Origin: an uncultured Synergistales bacterium
GTDB taxonomy: Bacteria; Synergistota; Synergistia; Synergistales; Aminobacteriaceae
Length of the DNA stretch: 22,808 nt
Direction: 5' to 3'
Assembly (NCBI GenBank): GCA_905234205.1
Contig: CAJOGG010000011.1
Location: 1-22,808, forward strand
A model generated the notes under the pieces. That model was not told the DNA's origin, did no database searches, and saw only the letters and a list, made by a program, of their open reading frames with translations. The position numbers were made by a program, and so were the translations under genes. This document shows positions 8,021-16,461 of this stretch, in pieces (position 1 is the first letter of the stretch; every line of letters begins with the position of its first letter).

Positions 8021-10651
8021 ATGCACTTAATTACAAGCCACTTAAATACGGATTTTGATTCGTTAGCAAGTATGATAGCCATTCAAAAATTATATCCTGA
8101 TGCTGTCATATGTCCGCCAGGTTCGTTAAATCGTAAAGTCCGTGAATTTATGTCGCGTCATGGTCATCAATGGGCCTCTAAGTTGCTTAAGCCAAGCAAA
8201 ATTAAACTCGATGAAGTTACATTAATGGTTGTCGTTGATACTCGTTCTCGTCAACGTATAGGACGTTTCGCAGCGCTCGCCGGCCGTCAGGATATTGAAG
8301 TTCACGTTTACGATCATCACCCGGTCACTCCCGACGATATTCCCGCAGAAAAATTTGTATATGAGCCAATCGGAGCAGCCACAACTATGATTCTTGAGAA
8401 GCTCTTGCTTGAACGCAAAGAAATTACGCCCGATGAAGCTACGTTATTCGCTCTTGGGATTTACGACGACACCGGCGCAATGACTTTCGAAACAACAACA
8501 GAACGAGATATTGCGGCCATAAGTTATTTGCGTGACCTTGGGGCAGATTTATCGGGGACTTTATCGCAAGTTGAGAATGACATGTCCTCGGACGATAGAA
8601 AGCTGCTTGACGATTTGGCGGAAAACGCTAGAGAGCTTTATATCAATGGCGCGAAAGTTTATCTCACTTGGGCAGAGACAGAGAACTACGTTCAGGGGCT
8701 GGCAATGTTCGTTAATAAACTCAAGGAGTATTGCGACTCTCACGTTACTATCGCTGTGGTTAATAACGGCGGCAAGAAAGTTAATATTATCGCTAGAAGC
8801 GTTGAGGGAGTCTTAAACGTTAAGGAGTTCATGATACCTTATGGCGGAAGCGGACATTTTCAAGCCGGTAGCGCAACAGTTATGGATAGGGACGCGAAAG
8901 AATTGCTTGACGAGATCGAAAGACGTTTACATGAAGCTATTATCCCTATGGTTAAGGTTACTGACATAATGACCTCGCCAGTGATAGCCGTTAATCCTGA
9001 TGCAAGAGTTGAAGAAGGTTATCGCACTATGCTGCGTTTTGGGATAAAGTCGTTGCCCGTCGCAAATTCTGAAGGTGAAGTTGTCGGAATGATGACACGC
9101 AAGGATCTTGATAAGGCACATTTACACGGACTTGACCGAGCACAAATAAGCGACTTCATGACTCAAGGCATAATTAGTTTATCGTCGGAAGCCTCAATTG
9201 ATGAAGCTCATAGAATGATGGCTACTTATGGCTTTGAGAAAATGCCCGTGCTTGATTCAAATGGTAAGCTCGTCGGGACTCTTTCACGTGCGGATTTATT
9301 GAAGGCTTTGTATCACTCTGGACAATTTGCAGGCGAGGACACGGCCAGAGATTCTTCCGGGTTCTTGTGGGTTGAGAACGTTGCACACTTAATGGAGGAC
9401 GCATTCAGCCTCAAAACTTTATCACTGTTGCGAAGAGTCGGGGCCAAGGCTCATGAGTTAGGAATGAAGGCTTACTTAGTCGGCGGCACAGTCAGAGATA
9501 TTCTTATGGGCGTTCATAACGTTGACATTGATATTTCCGTTGAGGGCGACGCGGAGAAACTCGTATCTTCATGGGACGAACCAGGCTGCAAAGCTACTCT
9601 TCACGGACGCTATAAAACCGGCACAATAACATTCCCTGACGGCGAGAAAGTTGACGTTGCTACAGCTAGACGAGAATTTTACGAATACGCAGCAGCTACT
9701 CCAACAGTACAAAATAGTTCACTAAAGCAAGATTTAGGACGACGAGATTTTACGGTTAATGCTATGTCAATTTCATTAAGCGAGGACGATTGGGGAACGT
9801 TGATAGATAATTACGGCGGGCGCGCTGACCTTAAGGACAAGTTGCTGAAAATCTTGCATAACCTAAGCTTTGTTGAAGACCCTTCACGAGTTTTGCGAGG
9901 CATAAGGCTTGAACAAAGACTCAACATGAGCTTTGAGGATAACACGCTACGTTTATTGAAGAGTGCTGTACGTGGTGGCTTACTTGAATTACTCTCAACG
10001 ACGAGAATACGCGCAGAACTTGAGCTAATTTCAAAAGAAGCATGCTTCAGAAAAATTGTCATGCGTATGTGCGATTTAGGGGTATGGCCAGCAATGTTCC
10101 CGGGAATGAATGTAACAGAGAACGCAGCTGAAAGATTACACGTTATGGAACACTTCTTGCCGCAAGTAAAGAAACACGGAATTGACTTCAAGGGCATGGA
10201 ATGGTTAATCAAAATGGCTATAGTGTTCACTGAATCGAAATCGGACGTGAAATTTTCAGCCATGGATCGAATGAACCTCAACCCCAACGAACGCGACCAG
10301 CTCACAAAATGTTTCATGCAATTGCCGAACGTTGAAAAGTTTTGCTCAAGTCGTAAAAACGTCAAGAACTCTGAGGCATATTTATTCTTCAAAGAGTATG
10401 GGCCAGTGCCTTTGATTTATTGGCTGACGTGTTTGAAGACTCCGGAGGCTCGAAGACTCATCATTGAACATTTGGAATCCTGGACAAACGTTAAAGGCGA
10501 ATACACTGGAAAAGATTTACAGGCTATGGGCTTGAAGGGGAAGGAGATCGGGGACACGTTGAACGCCATCAAGCTCGCGATAATTGACGAAGAAATCAAA
10601 ACTCACGAGGACGAAATAAATTACGTGAACGAAAAAATTTTGCATTCTTAG
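8021..10651 (+). CDS. cca: DHH/DHHA1-CBS-CBS-CCA tRNA nucleotidyltransferase fusion
   Basis: This 876-residue protein adds or repairs the 3' CCA end of tRNAs. Domains in order: DHH phosphoesterase (1-150) with SHLNTDFDSLAS, VVVDTR and VYDHH (96-100); DHHA1 nucleic-acid-binding part with GGSGHFQAG (275-283); two CBS domains (about 312-370 and 376-431), each starting with a D-I/F-M-T motif; and a class II nucleotidyltransferase with LVGGTVRDILMG (GG at 488-489), the catalytic DID (502-504), RRDFTVNAMS and a C-terminal helical tRNA-binding part. TAGGTG lies 7 bases before the ATG. This long architecture is known in several deep bacterial phyla and delta-proteobacteria. CBS domains usually bind adenosine nucleotides, so activity may respond to energy state. 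All motifs are intact. It is monocistronic, divergent from hisC. Confidence 0.93.
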   Translation: MHLITSHLNTDFDSLASMIAIQKLYPDAVICPPGSLNRKVREFMSRHGHQWASKLLKPSKIKLDEVTLMVVVDTRSRQRIGRFAALAGRQDIEVHVYDHHPVTPDDIPAEKFVYEPIGAATTMILEKLLLERKEITPDEATLFALGIYDDTGAMTFETTTERDIAAISYLRDLGADLSGTLSQVENDMSSDDRKLLDDLAENARELYINGAKVYLTWAETENYVQGLAMFVNKLKEYCDSHVTIAVVNNGGKKVNIIARSVEGVLNVKEFMIPYGGSGHFQAGSATVMDRDAKELLDEIERRLHEAIIPMVKVTDIMTSPVIAVNPDARVEEGYRTMLRFGIKSLPVANSEGEVVGMMTRKDLDKAHLHGLDRAQISDFMTQGIISLSSEASIDEAHRMMATYGFEKMPVLDSNGKLVGTLSRADLLKALYHSGQFAGEDTARDSSGFLWVENVAHLMEDAFSLKTLSLLRRVGAKAHELGMKAYLVGGTVRDILMGVHNVDIDISVEGDAEKLVSSWDEPGCKATLHGRYKTGTITFPDGEKVDVATARREFYEYAAATPTVQNSSLKQDLGRRDFTVNAMSISLSEDDWGTLIDNYGGRADLKDKLLKILHNLSFVEDPSRVLRGIRLEQRLNMSFEDNTLRLLKSAVRGGLLELLSTTRIRAELELISKEACFRKIVMRMCDLGVWPAMFPGMNVTENAAERLHVMEHFLPQVKKHGIDFKGMEWLIKMAIVFTESKSDVKFSAMDRMNLNPNERDQLTKCFMQLPNVEKFCSSRKNVKNSEAYLFFKEYGPVPLIYWLTCLKTPEARRLIIEHLESWTNVKGEYTGKDLQAMGLKGKEIGDTLNAIKLAIIDEEIKTHEDEINYVNEKILHS

Positions 10652-10657
10652 AGACTC

Positions 10658-10698
10658 TGGCAGTATTGTGATTTTCTCGCGGTACTGCTAAGATTTTT
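10658..10698 (+). terminator. Possible terminator after cca
   Basis: GCAGTA (10660-10665) and TACTGC (10683-10688) pair across a 17-base loop, with flanking T-A and G-T pairs, and a TTTTT run follows at 10694-10698. The long loop makes it a weak candidate. Confidence 0.4.
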
Positions 10699-10704
10699 GC
10701 TATA

Positions 10705-11360
10705 GTATTTCACGATACGATAATTTCGTACTTGGCCGCAATATTCCTTGAACGCTTCAGGGAGAATTCATGCGCTAAAAATTCATTCTGATCTTCACGC
10801 TTCTATCATGCCTGGGAGTCCTATTCACGTTCAAGTACTTCAACCTTTTCGCTCAAAGCGTCATAGACTTCCTGAATTTACGCGACGTTCATTTCATTTT
10901 TTCCGCAACTCGTAGAAGGTCCGATTGAACGCACAAATAATTTACTCCCGCAGATAAAAGCTCATCATGAATTTGATTACGATCAAGCAACTTTTAGTGA
11001 TAGCGGACAACTTAGCAGTATTTGTTGACAGAGTTTTCGCCGACGTGTACAACTACGGCCAAGTTATTTGGGATTGAGCTAATGGAAAATTTCAGGAGCC
11101 CTTATTTCGCGTCGAGCATTCGAGAATTTTGGAGCAGGTGGCATATTTCGTTAAGCACGTGGTTTCGCGATTACGTGTATATCCCATCAGGCGGCAACAG
11201 AAAACATCACTATATAAATCTCATGATTACGTCTATTATTTCGGGCTTATGGCACGGCGCCAACTGGACGTTCATATTTGCGAACATGTTCAACGGCTTG
11301 AACAGGAAGGACGCACGAAAATTCACGAATGATTTATTGCATGAGGTATTAGGTATATGA
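10705..11360 (+). pseudogene. Decayed MBOAT-family O-acyltransferase (AlgI-like)
   Basis: Five fragments of one membrane-bound O-acyltransferase can be read in order but in shifting frames. They are TIISYLAAIFLERFRE (from 10716); ILIFTLLSCLGVLFTFKYF (from about 10785); [13 protein letters not shown] with FDYDQATFS (from about 10915); [20 protein letters not shown] (from about 11000); and GIELMENFRSPYF...EFWSRWHISLSTWFRDYVYIP...GLWHGANWTF (from about 11071). The last carries both conserved histidines of the family. Family members are about 450-500 residues. Here the N-terminus, a large middle block and the C-terminus are missing and at least four frameshifts are present. Intact homologues acylate exported polysaccharides. 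This region also accounts for the gap between cca and oadA. Confidence 0.85.
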
Positions 11361-11389
11361 CCTCCTGAAGCTTAAATCCTGCTAAAAAA

Positions 11390-11419
11390 TTAACGCCATT
11401 TTCATGAATAAAGTATAAT
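11390..11419 (+). promoter_or_regulatory. Promoter of the oadA-phoH-pgpH-ybeY-corC operon
   Basis: TATAAT (11414-11419) lies 18 bases after TTAACG (11390-11395), a partial -35 match, and about 50 bases before the oadA start. AGGAGG (11453-11458) follows, 11 bases before the ATG. Confidence 0.5.
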
Positions 11420-11469
11420 ACAGTAAATTTCATAAACATCATAAATTGTAACAGGAGGAAGAAATTTTT

Positions 11470-12867
11470 ATGGCAGGAGAGAAAAGAGTACGTATCACTG
11501 AAACCGGACTTCGTGACGCTCATCAATCCTTAATCGCTACGAGAATGACCACCGAAGACATGCTTCCGGTACTCGAATACATGGACAACGCAGGATACTG
11601 GGCACTTGAAATGTGGGGTGGAGCTACGTTTGACTCGGCAATGCGTTTCCTTGATGAAGATCCTTGGGAGAGATTGAGACTCATTCGCGCTCGTGTAAAG
11701 AACGCCAAACTTCAAATGCTCTTACGTGGTCAGAACTTGGTCGGCTATCGTCATTACGCTGATGATGTTGTTCGCGAGTTCGTAAAGAAAGCTGTCGGCA
11801 ATGGCATTGATATAATTCGTTGCTTTGATGCTCTTAATGACTTGAGAAATGTTGAAGTTGCTGCTGACCAGATCAAGAAGGAAGGCGCACACTTACAGCT
11901 TTGCATGAGTTACACGTTGTCACCGGTTCATACTCTTGACACATTCGCGAATATGGCCAGGCAAATGCAGGAAATGGGAGCTGACTCGATCGCTATTAAA
12001 GATATGGCAGGATTAATTGGGCCTCTGGACTGCGCTAAACTTGTTCAGGCTATTAAAGCTAAAGTTGATATTCCCGTTGAACTTCACAGCCATTACACAA
12101 CAGGTCTTGCGAGCATGGCTTATCTTGCTGGTATCGAGGCCGGCGCGGAGATCGTTGACACAGCTATATCACCGTTTGCACTTGGAACAAGTCAGCCACC
12201 CACTGAATCACTTGTAGCAGCTCTTGCAGGTTCAGAATATGACACAGGCATTAAGATTGAAGACTTGCTCCCGATCTGCAACCACTTTAAGAAATTGCGC
12301 GAGAAATATAAGGACTTGTTACCAGAGATCGCAGGCGTTGACATTAACATTTTGCGTTACCAGATACCCGGCGGTATGTATTCAAACATGGTCAAGCAGC
12401 TTAAGGAAATGAACGCTATCGACAAACTTGAAGACGTTCTTAATGAAGTACCGGTTGTTCGTAAAGCAATGGGCTATCCGCCACTCGTTACACCTTCAAG
12501 CCAAATGGTAGGAACTCAAGCTACTGTGAACGTGTTAAGAGGCCGTTGGAAGAGTTTCCCGAAAGAAATTCGCCAGTACTTCCTTGGTTATTATGGCCAG
12601 CCGCCAGCACCAGTAGATCCTGAAGTTCAGAAATTAGCAATCGGTAACGAAGAGCCTATCACTTGCCGCCCTGGTGAGAAGATCGCCCCTGAACTTGAAA
12701 AAGCTCGCGAGGACGCAAAACCTTGGGCAACTGAACCCGAAGACGCTTTAACGTGGGTAATGTTCCCGCAAGTAGCTAAAGACTTCTTGCCGAAAAAATA
12801 CGCACGCGCTCATAAACGTGATACAGGACTCCAAGCACAAGCAGCTCCAGAGGCTTATCCGGCGTAG
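11470..12867 (+). CDS. oadA: Carboxyltransferase subunit of a biotin-dependent decarboxylase (oxaloacetate decarboxylase alpha / pyruvate carboxylase subunit B type)
   Basis: The enzyme moves CO2 between oxaloacetate, or a similar acid, and biotin. Residues 8-300 form the HMGL-like TIM barrel: RITETGLRDAHQSLIATRM with metal-binding Asp16, ALEMWGGATFD, IRCFDALND, Lys177 in IKDMAG (the carbamylated lysine) and the metal ligands HSH (206-208). Residues about 310-430 match the conserved PYC_OADA domain (PGGMYSNMVKQL, TPSSQMVGTQA). The protein ends at residue 465 with AQAAPEAYPA, an Ala/Pro linker-like tail, and has no biotinyl MKM domain; that must be a separate subunit elsewhere. In anaerobes the complex often pumps Na+. 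phoH follows 9 bases downstream. Substrate (oxaloacetate, or methylmalonyl-CoA less likely) is inferred. Confidence 0.87.
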   Translation: MAGEKRVRITETGLRDAHQSLIATRMTTEDMLPVLEYMDNAGYWALEMWGGATFDSAMRFLDEDPWERLRLIRARVKNAKLQMLLRGQNLVGYRHYADDVVREFVKKAVGNGIDIIRCFDALNDLRNVEVAADQIKKEGAHLQLCMSYTLSPVHTLDTFANMARQMQEMGADSIAIKDMAGLIGPLDCAKLVQAIKAKVDIPVELHSHYTTGLASMAYLAGIEAGAEIVDTAISPFALGTSQPPTESLVAALAGSEYDTGIKIEDLLPICNHFKKLREKYKDLLPEIAGVDINILRYQIPGGMYSNMVKQLKEMNAIDKLEDVLNEVPVVRKAMGYPPLVTPSSQMVGTQATVNVLRGRWKSFPKEIRQYFLGYYGQPPAPVDPEVQKLAIGNEEPITCRPGEKIAPELEKAREDAKPWATEPEDALTWVMFPQVAKDFLPKKYARAHKRDTGLQAQAAPEAYPA

Positions 12868-12876
12868 TTAATTATT

Positions 12877-13839
12877 ATGGAAATTCCTTTATCGGGGGAC
12901 GGGTTTGTACAAGCTAGATTACTTGGCCCAAATGACGAAAATTTTCAAGCCATCGAAGCTCGTTACCCTGTAACACTTTCAATTAATAGCGGGGTCGTTA
13001 AAGTTAGCGGCCCTGATCCTGATCCAGTTAGAATCGCAGGGAAATTAATCCGGGAATTAGCGTCAGTCGCCGAAAAAGGTCATGAGATACGAGTAGCCGA
13101 TGTAAGAGCAGCCATGGACGCTTTAGCAGAAGGTCGTGAACTCAAATTGAATGAGCTTTACTCGGAAATTATCTGCACCACAGCACGAGGCAAACCTATA
13201 CGCGCAAAAACTCCCGGGCAACGTGCTTATATCAAAGCAATTCGTGACAACTTCATTTTATTCGCAACTGGTCCCGCTGGAACTGGTAAGACTTACTTGG
13301 CAGTGTGTGAGGCTGTCTCAATGTTGAAGGCCGGAAAAGTTAATCGTGTCGTGTTAGTTCGTCCTGCTGTTGAGGCTGGGGAGAGTCTGGGCTATTTACC
13401 AGGAGACTTGCGCGAAAAAGTTGAGCCGTATGTCAGACCGTTATATGATGCGTTTTATGATTTATTATCGCCGGAAAAATTTTTGCGTTATGCTGATAAA
13501 GGCGTTATAGAGATTGTCCCGTTAGCTTACATGCGAGGCAGAACACTCAACGAGAGTTTCATAATCCTTGACGAGGCACAGAATACTACACCCAAGCAAA
13601 TGAAAATGTTCTTGACACGTTTGGGCTTCGGATCAAAAGCAGTAGTAACTGGAGATATAACGCAGGTCGATTTACCCGGAGGCGCGCCTTCAGGTTTGAA
13701 AAGTGTACGTGAAATTTTAAGCGGTATTAAAGGTATAGGCTTTATGAATCTTTCTGACGCTGACGTCGTGAGGCATGAAATAGTTCAGAAGATCGTACAG
13801 GCTTATGCTCGTTATGAGGAAGCTAATCATGAAGCATAA
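12877..13839 (+). CDS. phoH: PhoH-family ATPase (YbeZ/PhoH-like)
   Basis: This 320-residue cytoplasmic P-loop protein belongs to the PhoH family, linked to RNA metabolism and usually encoded beside ybeY. The N-terminal part (about 10-110) is KH-like/linker. The core shows ILFATGPAGTGKTYLAVCEAV (Walker A, residues 132-139), VRPAVEAGESLGYLPGDL, FIILDEAQNTTPKQMKMFLTR (Walker B, 228-233) and VVTGDITQVDLP (sensor). No clear Shine-Dalgarno precedes the ATG; the nine-base gap after oadA suggests translational coupling. Its 3' end overlaps the start of pgpH. All catalytic motifs are present. Confidence 0.94.
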   Translation: MEIPLSGDGFVQARLLGPNDENFQAIEARYPVTLSINSGVVKVSGPDPDPVRIAGKLIRELASVAEKGHEIRVADVRAAMDALAEGRELKLNELYSEIICTTARGKPIRAKTPGQRAYIKAIRDNFILFATGPAGTGKTYLAVCEAVSMLKAGKVNRVVLVRPAVEAGESLGYLPGDLREKVEPYVRPLYDAFYDLLSPEKFLRYADKGVIEIVPLAYMRGRTLNESFIILDEAQNTTPKQMKMFLTRLGFGSKAVVTGDITQVDLPGGAPSGLKSVREILSGIKGIGFMNLSDADVVRHEIVQKIVQAYARYEEANHEA

Positions 13840-15946
13840 AATCAAATCTAGGGTATCAATTCCATCAGAGCAAAGTTTTATCAGCCGCATAAATTTCAAA
13901 TTTGTATCTCAATTCATCAACCCTTTAATATTTCTCTTAATCGCCGGTATATTAATCGTGCTCGCTCAATGGGAAGTATTAACTAAACGCGATAATAGTT
14001 TCACGATCGGTGAACCCTCCCCGGAAACATACAGGGTAATATCCAACATGCGTTATGACGATCAGGACTCGGCCAAGACTCTTCGTTCAATGGTCAGTGA
14101 AAGTGTCTCGGGTGTAATTGTTAAAGACGTATCGGCAAAGACTCGACTACAAAGACGACTCGAAGCCATTCGCGACATGAAGGAGAACACCCCCAAAAAA
14201 GTAGGTTATCTCGCAGATTTTCCGCAGCAATTATTGAACGCGGTGTTAAAGCTCAAGGACGAGGACAAAGCACGGATTCTCAACATGGCCTATCAAGTTG
14301 GAAGCTCATATATTGACAGGCTAGAAGCCGAAAAAGTTTTCCGTGGCAATAACCAGTTAATGATCTCTCTTTTATGGGACGAGATAAACAAATCCGGAGT
14401 TCAGACGAGTGACGCAAACTTCATTTATCAGATTTTATTCGGGCTTGGCAATCTGAATTTCAGAGTCGATGACGATCTCACTGACATAGCTAAACGTGCA
14501 GCCGCTAATGATGTTCCCATACTTGATAGACGACTCGAACCTGGCGACGTTATCGTGAGCAAAGGCGATATTATCACTAGACAGACTGCAATATTATTAC
14601 GCATGCAAGGTTATACAGCAGACGTTTTCCCAATAGTGCAATTATGTATCGTGATCTTGAGTGTGTTAATGCTTCCATTGTGGCTTAATATTCTCAAACA
14701 TGGTGCTGGCGAACAAAAGCCTACATGGTGGTGTGTAGTGTTCATAATGCTGGCGGCATGGGTATGTGAGACTGTAGCAGCACGAATCGGAATTTATGGT
14801 GCCGGAACTTTAGCAGCTGTCACTGTTGCTTATTTGTGTGTGCCCGATTATTTAGCGTTCTGTCTTGCGATAATGGCGTCTACTTCAGGCGTGTTCATCG
14901 TGGCCGGCCAAGCTGTATCACACCAAATTTTGTTATCGTCTCTGGCTGTGTTAGCGTCAACGTTGGGATTCTATCTAATGCGTAACATTGAAGCCCGTCG
15001 TAAAGTTTCACAACGTATATTCATTATGTCATTGATAATCACTATGATAAGAATGGCTATACGTCATGTTCAAGGCCCTGCGTTCGTTCAAAATGATTTT
15101 AGGCTATTCATTCCGTTGGGAGTATTCTGGCAGGAAGCGGGATTATTTTTCCTGTACGAGGCGGCAATGACTCAGCTAACTATGTTCATATTGCAATACT
15201 TTGAAGAATATCTAGGCACGCTTTCAATTTTGAGTCTTCGTGAAGTCAGTCACCCGTCAAGCCCTTTGTTGCGAGATCTTCAACGTAATGCGCCAGGAAC
15301 TTATCAACATTGCTTGACCATTGCAACCTTAATTGAAGCTGTCGGAATAGAGTTGGGAATGGATACGAATTTATTGCGAGCCGGAGCTTACTATCACGAT
15401 ATAGGAAAATTACGCAAACCACAATTTTTTGTCGAGAATCAGGGCGGAGGACTCAACGTTCACGACGAAATGTCGCCTATGTTAAGCTCAATGGCCATAA
15501 TCTCACACGTTAAGGACGGACTCGAATTAGCTTGGGAGGCAAAACTTCCAAAACGTATACGGGATTTCATCGCCGAACATCATGGAACAACTTGCACACG
15601 ATATTTCTACAACAAGGCCGTGGCTATGGGCGAAAATGTAGAGTGGTCGTCGTTCTGTTATCCAGGGCCAAGACCGCAAAGCCGTGAGACAGCTTTGTTA
15701 ATGATCGTCGACTCCGTTGAAGCAGCAGTAAGAGCCGCAAATGTTCGTGAACTTGAAGAGCAAGCAGTCAGCAAGATCGAGAAAATCGTTAATCAAGTCG
15801 TAACCAGCAAGATAAACGAGAATCAATTCGACGACGTTAATTTCACGCTGAAAGACTTGACATGCATAAAGCAAACGTTAATATCAGTCTTAACATCAAT
15901 GTACCATACGCGCAAGGTCAAGAAGATCGAACGCAAGAAGAAATAA
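13829..15946 (+). CDS. pgpH: 7TM-HD cyclic-di-AMP phosphodiesterase (PgpH/YqfF family)
   Basis: In Listeria and other bacteria, members of this family hydrolyse c-di-AMP to pApA. The protein has 705 residues from ATG 13829, which has GAGGA 8 bases upstream; in-frame ATGs at 13805 and 13814 are less likely. It overlaps phoH by 11 bases. Layout: one N-terminal membrane segment (INPLIFLLIAGILIVLA); an extracytoplasmic 7TMR-HDED region of about 220 residues; a bundle of membrane helices (about 265-460); then the cytoplasmic HD domain with NAPGTYQHCLTIATL, RAGAYYHDIGKLRKPQFF (HD pair near residue 523), SHVKDG and FIAEHHGTT. It sits between phoH and ybeY, the common order in Gram-positive-like genomes. 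Control of cell wall and osmolyte balance is known for the family, not shown here. Confidence 0.93.
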   Translation: MKHKIKSRVSIPSEQSFISRINFKFVSQFINPLIFLLIAGILIVLAQWEVLTKRDNSFTIGEPSPETYRVISNMRYDDQDSAKTLRSMVSESVSGVIVKDVSAKTRLQRRLEAIRDMKENTPKKVGYLADFPQQLLNAVLKLKDEDKARILNMAYQVGSSYIDRLEAEKVFRGNNQLMISLLWDEINKSGVQTSDANFIYQILFGLGNLNFRVDDDLTDIAKRAAANDVPILDRRLEPGDVIVSKGDIITRQTAILLRMQGYTADVFPIVQLCIVILSVLMLPLWLNILKHGAGEQKPTWWCVVFIMLAAWVCETVAARIGIYGAGTLAAVTVAYLCVPDYLAFCLAIMASTSGVFIVAGQAVSHQILLSSLAVLASTLGFYLMRNIEARRKVSQRIFIMSLIITMIRMAIRHVQGPAFVQNDFRLFIPLGVFWQEAGLFFLYEAAMTQLTMFILQYFEEYLGTLSILSLREVSHPSSPLLRDLQRNAPGTYQHCLTIATLIEAVGIELGMDTNLLRAGAYYHDIGKLRKPQFFVENQGGGLNVHDEMSPMLSSMAIISHVKDGLELAWEAKLPKRIRDFIAEHHGTTCTRYFYNKAVAMGENVEWSSFCYPGPRPQSRETALLMIVDSVEAAVRAANVRELEEQAVSKIEKIVNQVVTSKINENQFDDVNFTLKDLTCIKQTLISVLTSMYHTRKVKKIERKKK

Positions 15947-15966
15947 TGAATTACGAAAGAGGTTAG

Positions 15967-16461
15967 TTGTACTTGAATTTATCTATGCGCATAGACGCTA
16001 CCGACCAATCAGACCCAGATTTCCCGAGTAATATATACAGCAGCGAAAAATTTTTACGAGTTCTTGAGAAAGAGCTTGTAGAAATTTATCCGCCTTCACA
16101 AAATTTTGAGGACGTTGAAATCTCGTTGACGTTCATGACCCCCGAAGAGATACGCAAAATTAATCATGAGTATAGAGACGTTGACGAAGCTACGGACGTT
16201 TTATCGTTCCCCCTGCTTGATGAGAATGAACCAGTAGAAATTCCAGAGTTGCCCGTGTTGTCGTTAGGGGATATTGTGATTTGCCCGCAAGAAGTAGCAC
16301 GTTTACACCCCGACTTGAATCAACAGGAAGCAATGTTGCTGATGATAGCTCATTCGTTTTTGCACTTGCTTGGCTATGACCATGACACCGACGAGAAGCA
16401 GGCTTTAATGTGGGACAAACAAGAGGCCATCAAGAATAAATTGTTGGAGGCGATTCGATAA
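15967..16461 (+). CDS. ybeY: Endoribonuclease YbeY (16S rRNA 3'-end maturation, ribosome quality control)
   Basis: YbeY is a zinc-dependent RNase family. The signature AHSFLHLLGYDHDTDEKQ gives the three zinc-binding histidines, and YRDVDEATDVLSFPL with LSLGDIVICP are the conserved upstream blocks. The length (164 residues) is normal. The start is uncertain: TTG 15967 (4 bases after AGAGG), TTG 15973 (10 bases after it) and ATG 15985 all precede the conserved region. The gene lies 20 bases after pgpH, and its stop overlaps the corC start by one base (TAATG). The phoH-pgpH-ybeY-corC order is itself strong supporting evidence. Confidence 0.93.
   Translation: MYLNLSMRIDATDQSDPDFPSNIYSSEKFLRVLEKELVEIYPPSQNFEDVEISLTFMTPEEIRKINHEYRDVDEATDVLSFPLLDENEPVEIPELPVLSLGDIVICPQEVARLHPDLNQQEAMLLMIAHSFLHLLGYDHDTDEKQALMWDKQEAIKNKLLEAIR

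Noticed and set aside
9811..10392. A 193-residue minus-strand open frame inside cca
   Set aside because: It is antisense to the conserved CCA enzyme, has no recognisable motifs and no ribosome site.
11022..11360. A novel 112-residue protein
   Set aside because: It is the C-terminal remnant of an MBOAT acyltransferase, whose other fragments lie just upstream in other frames.
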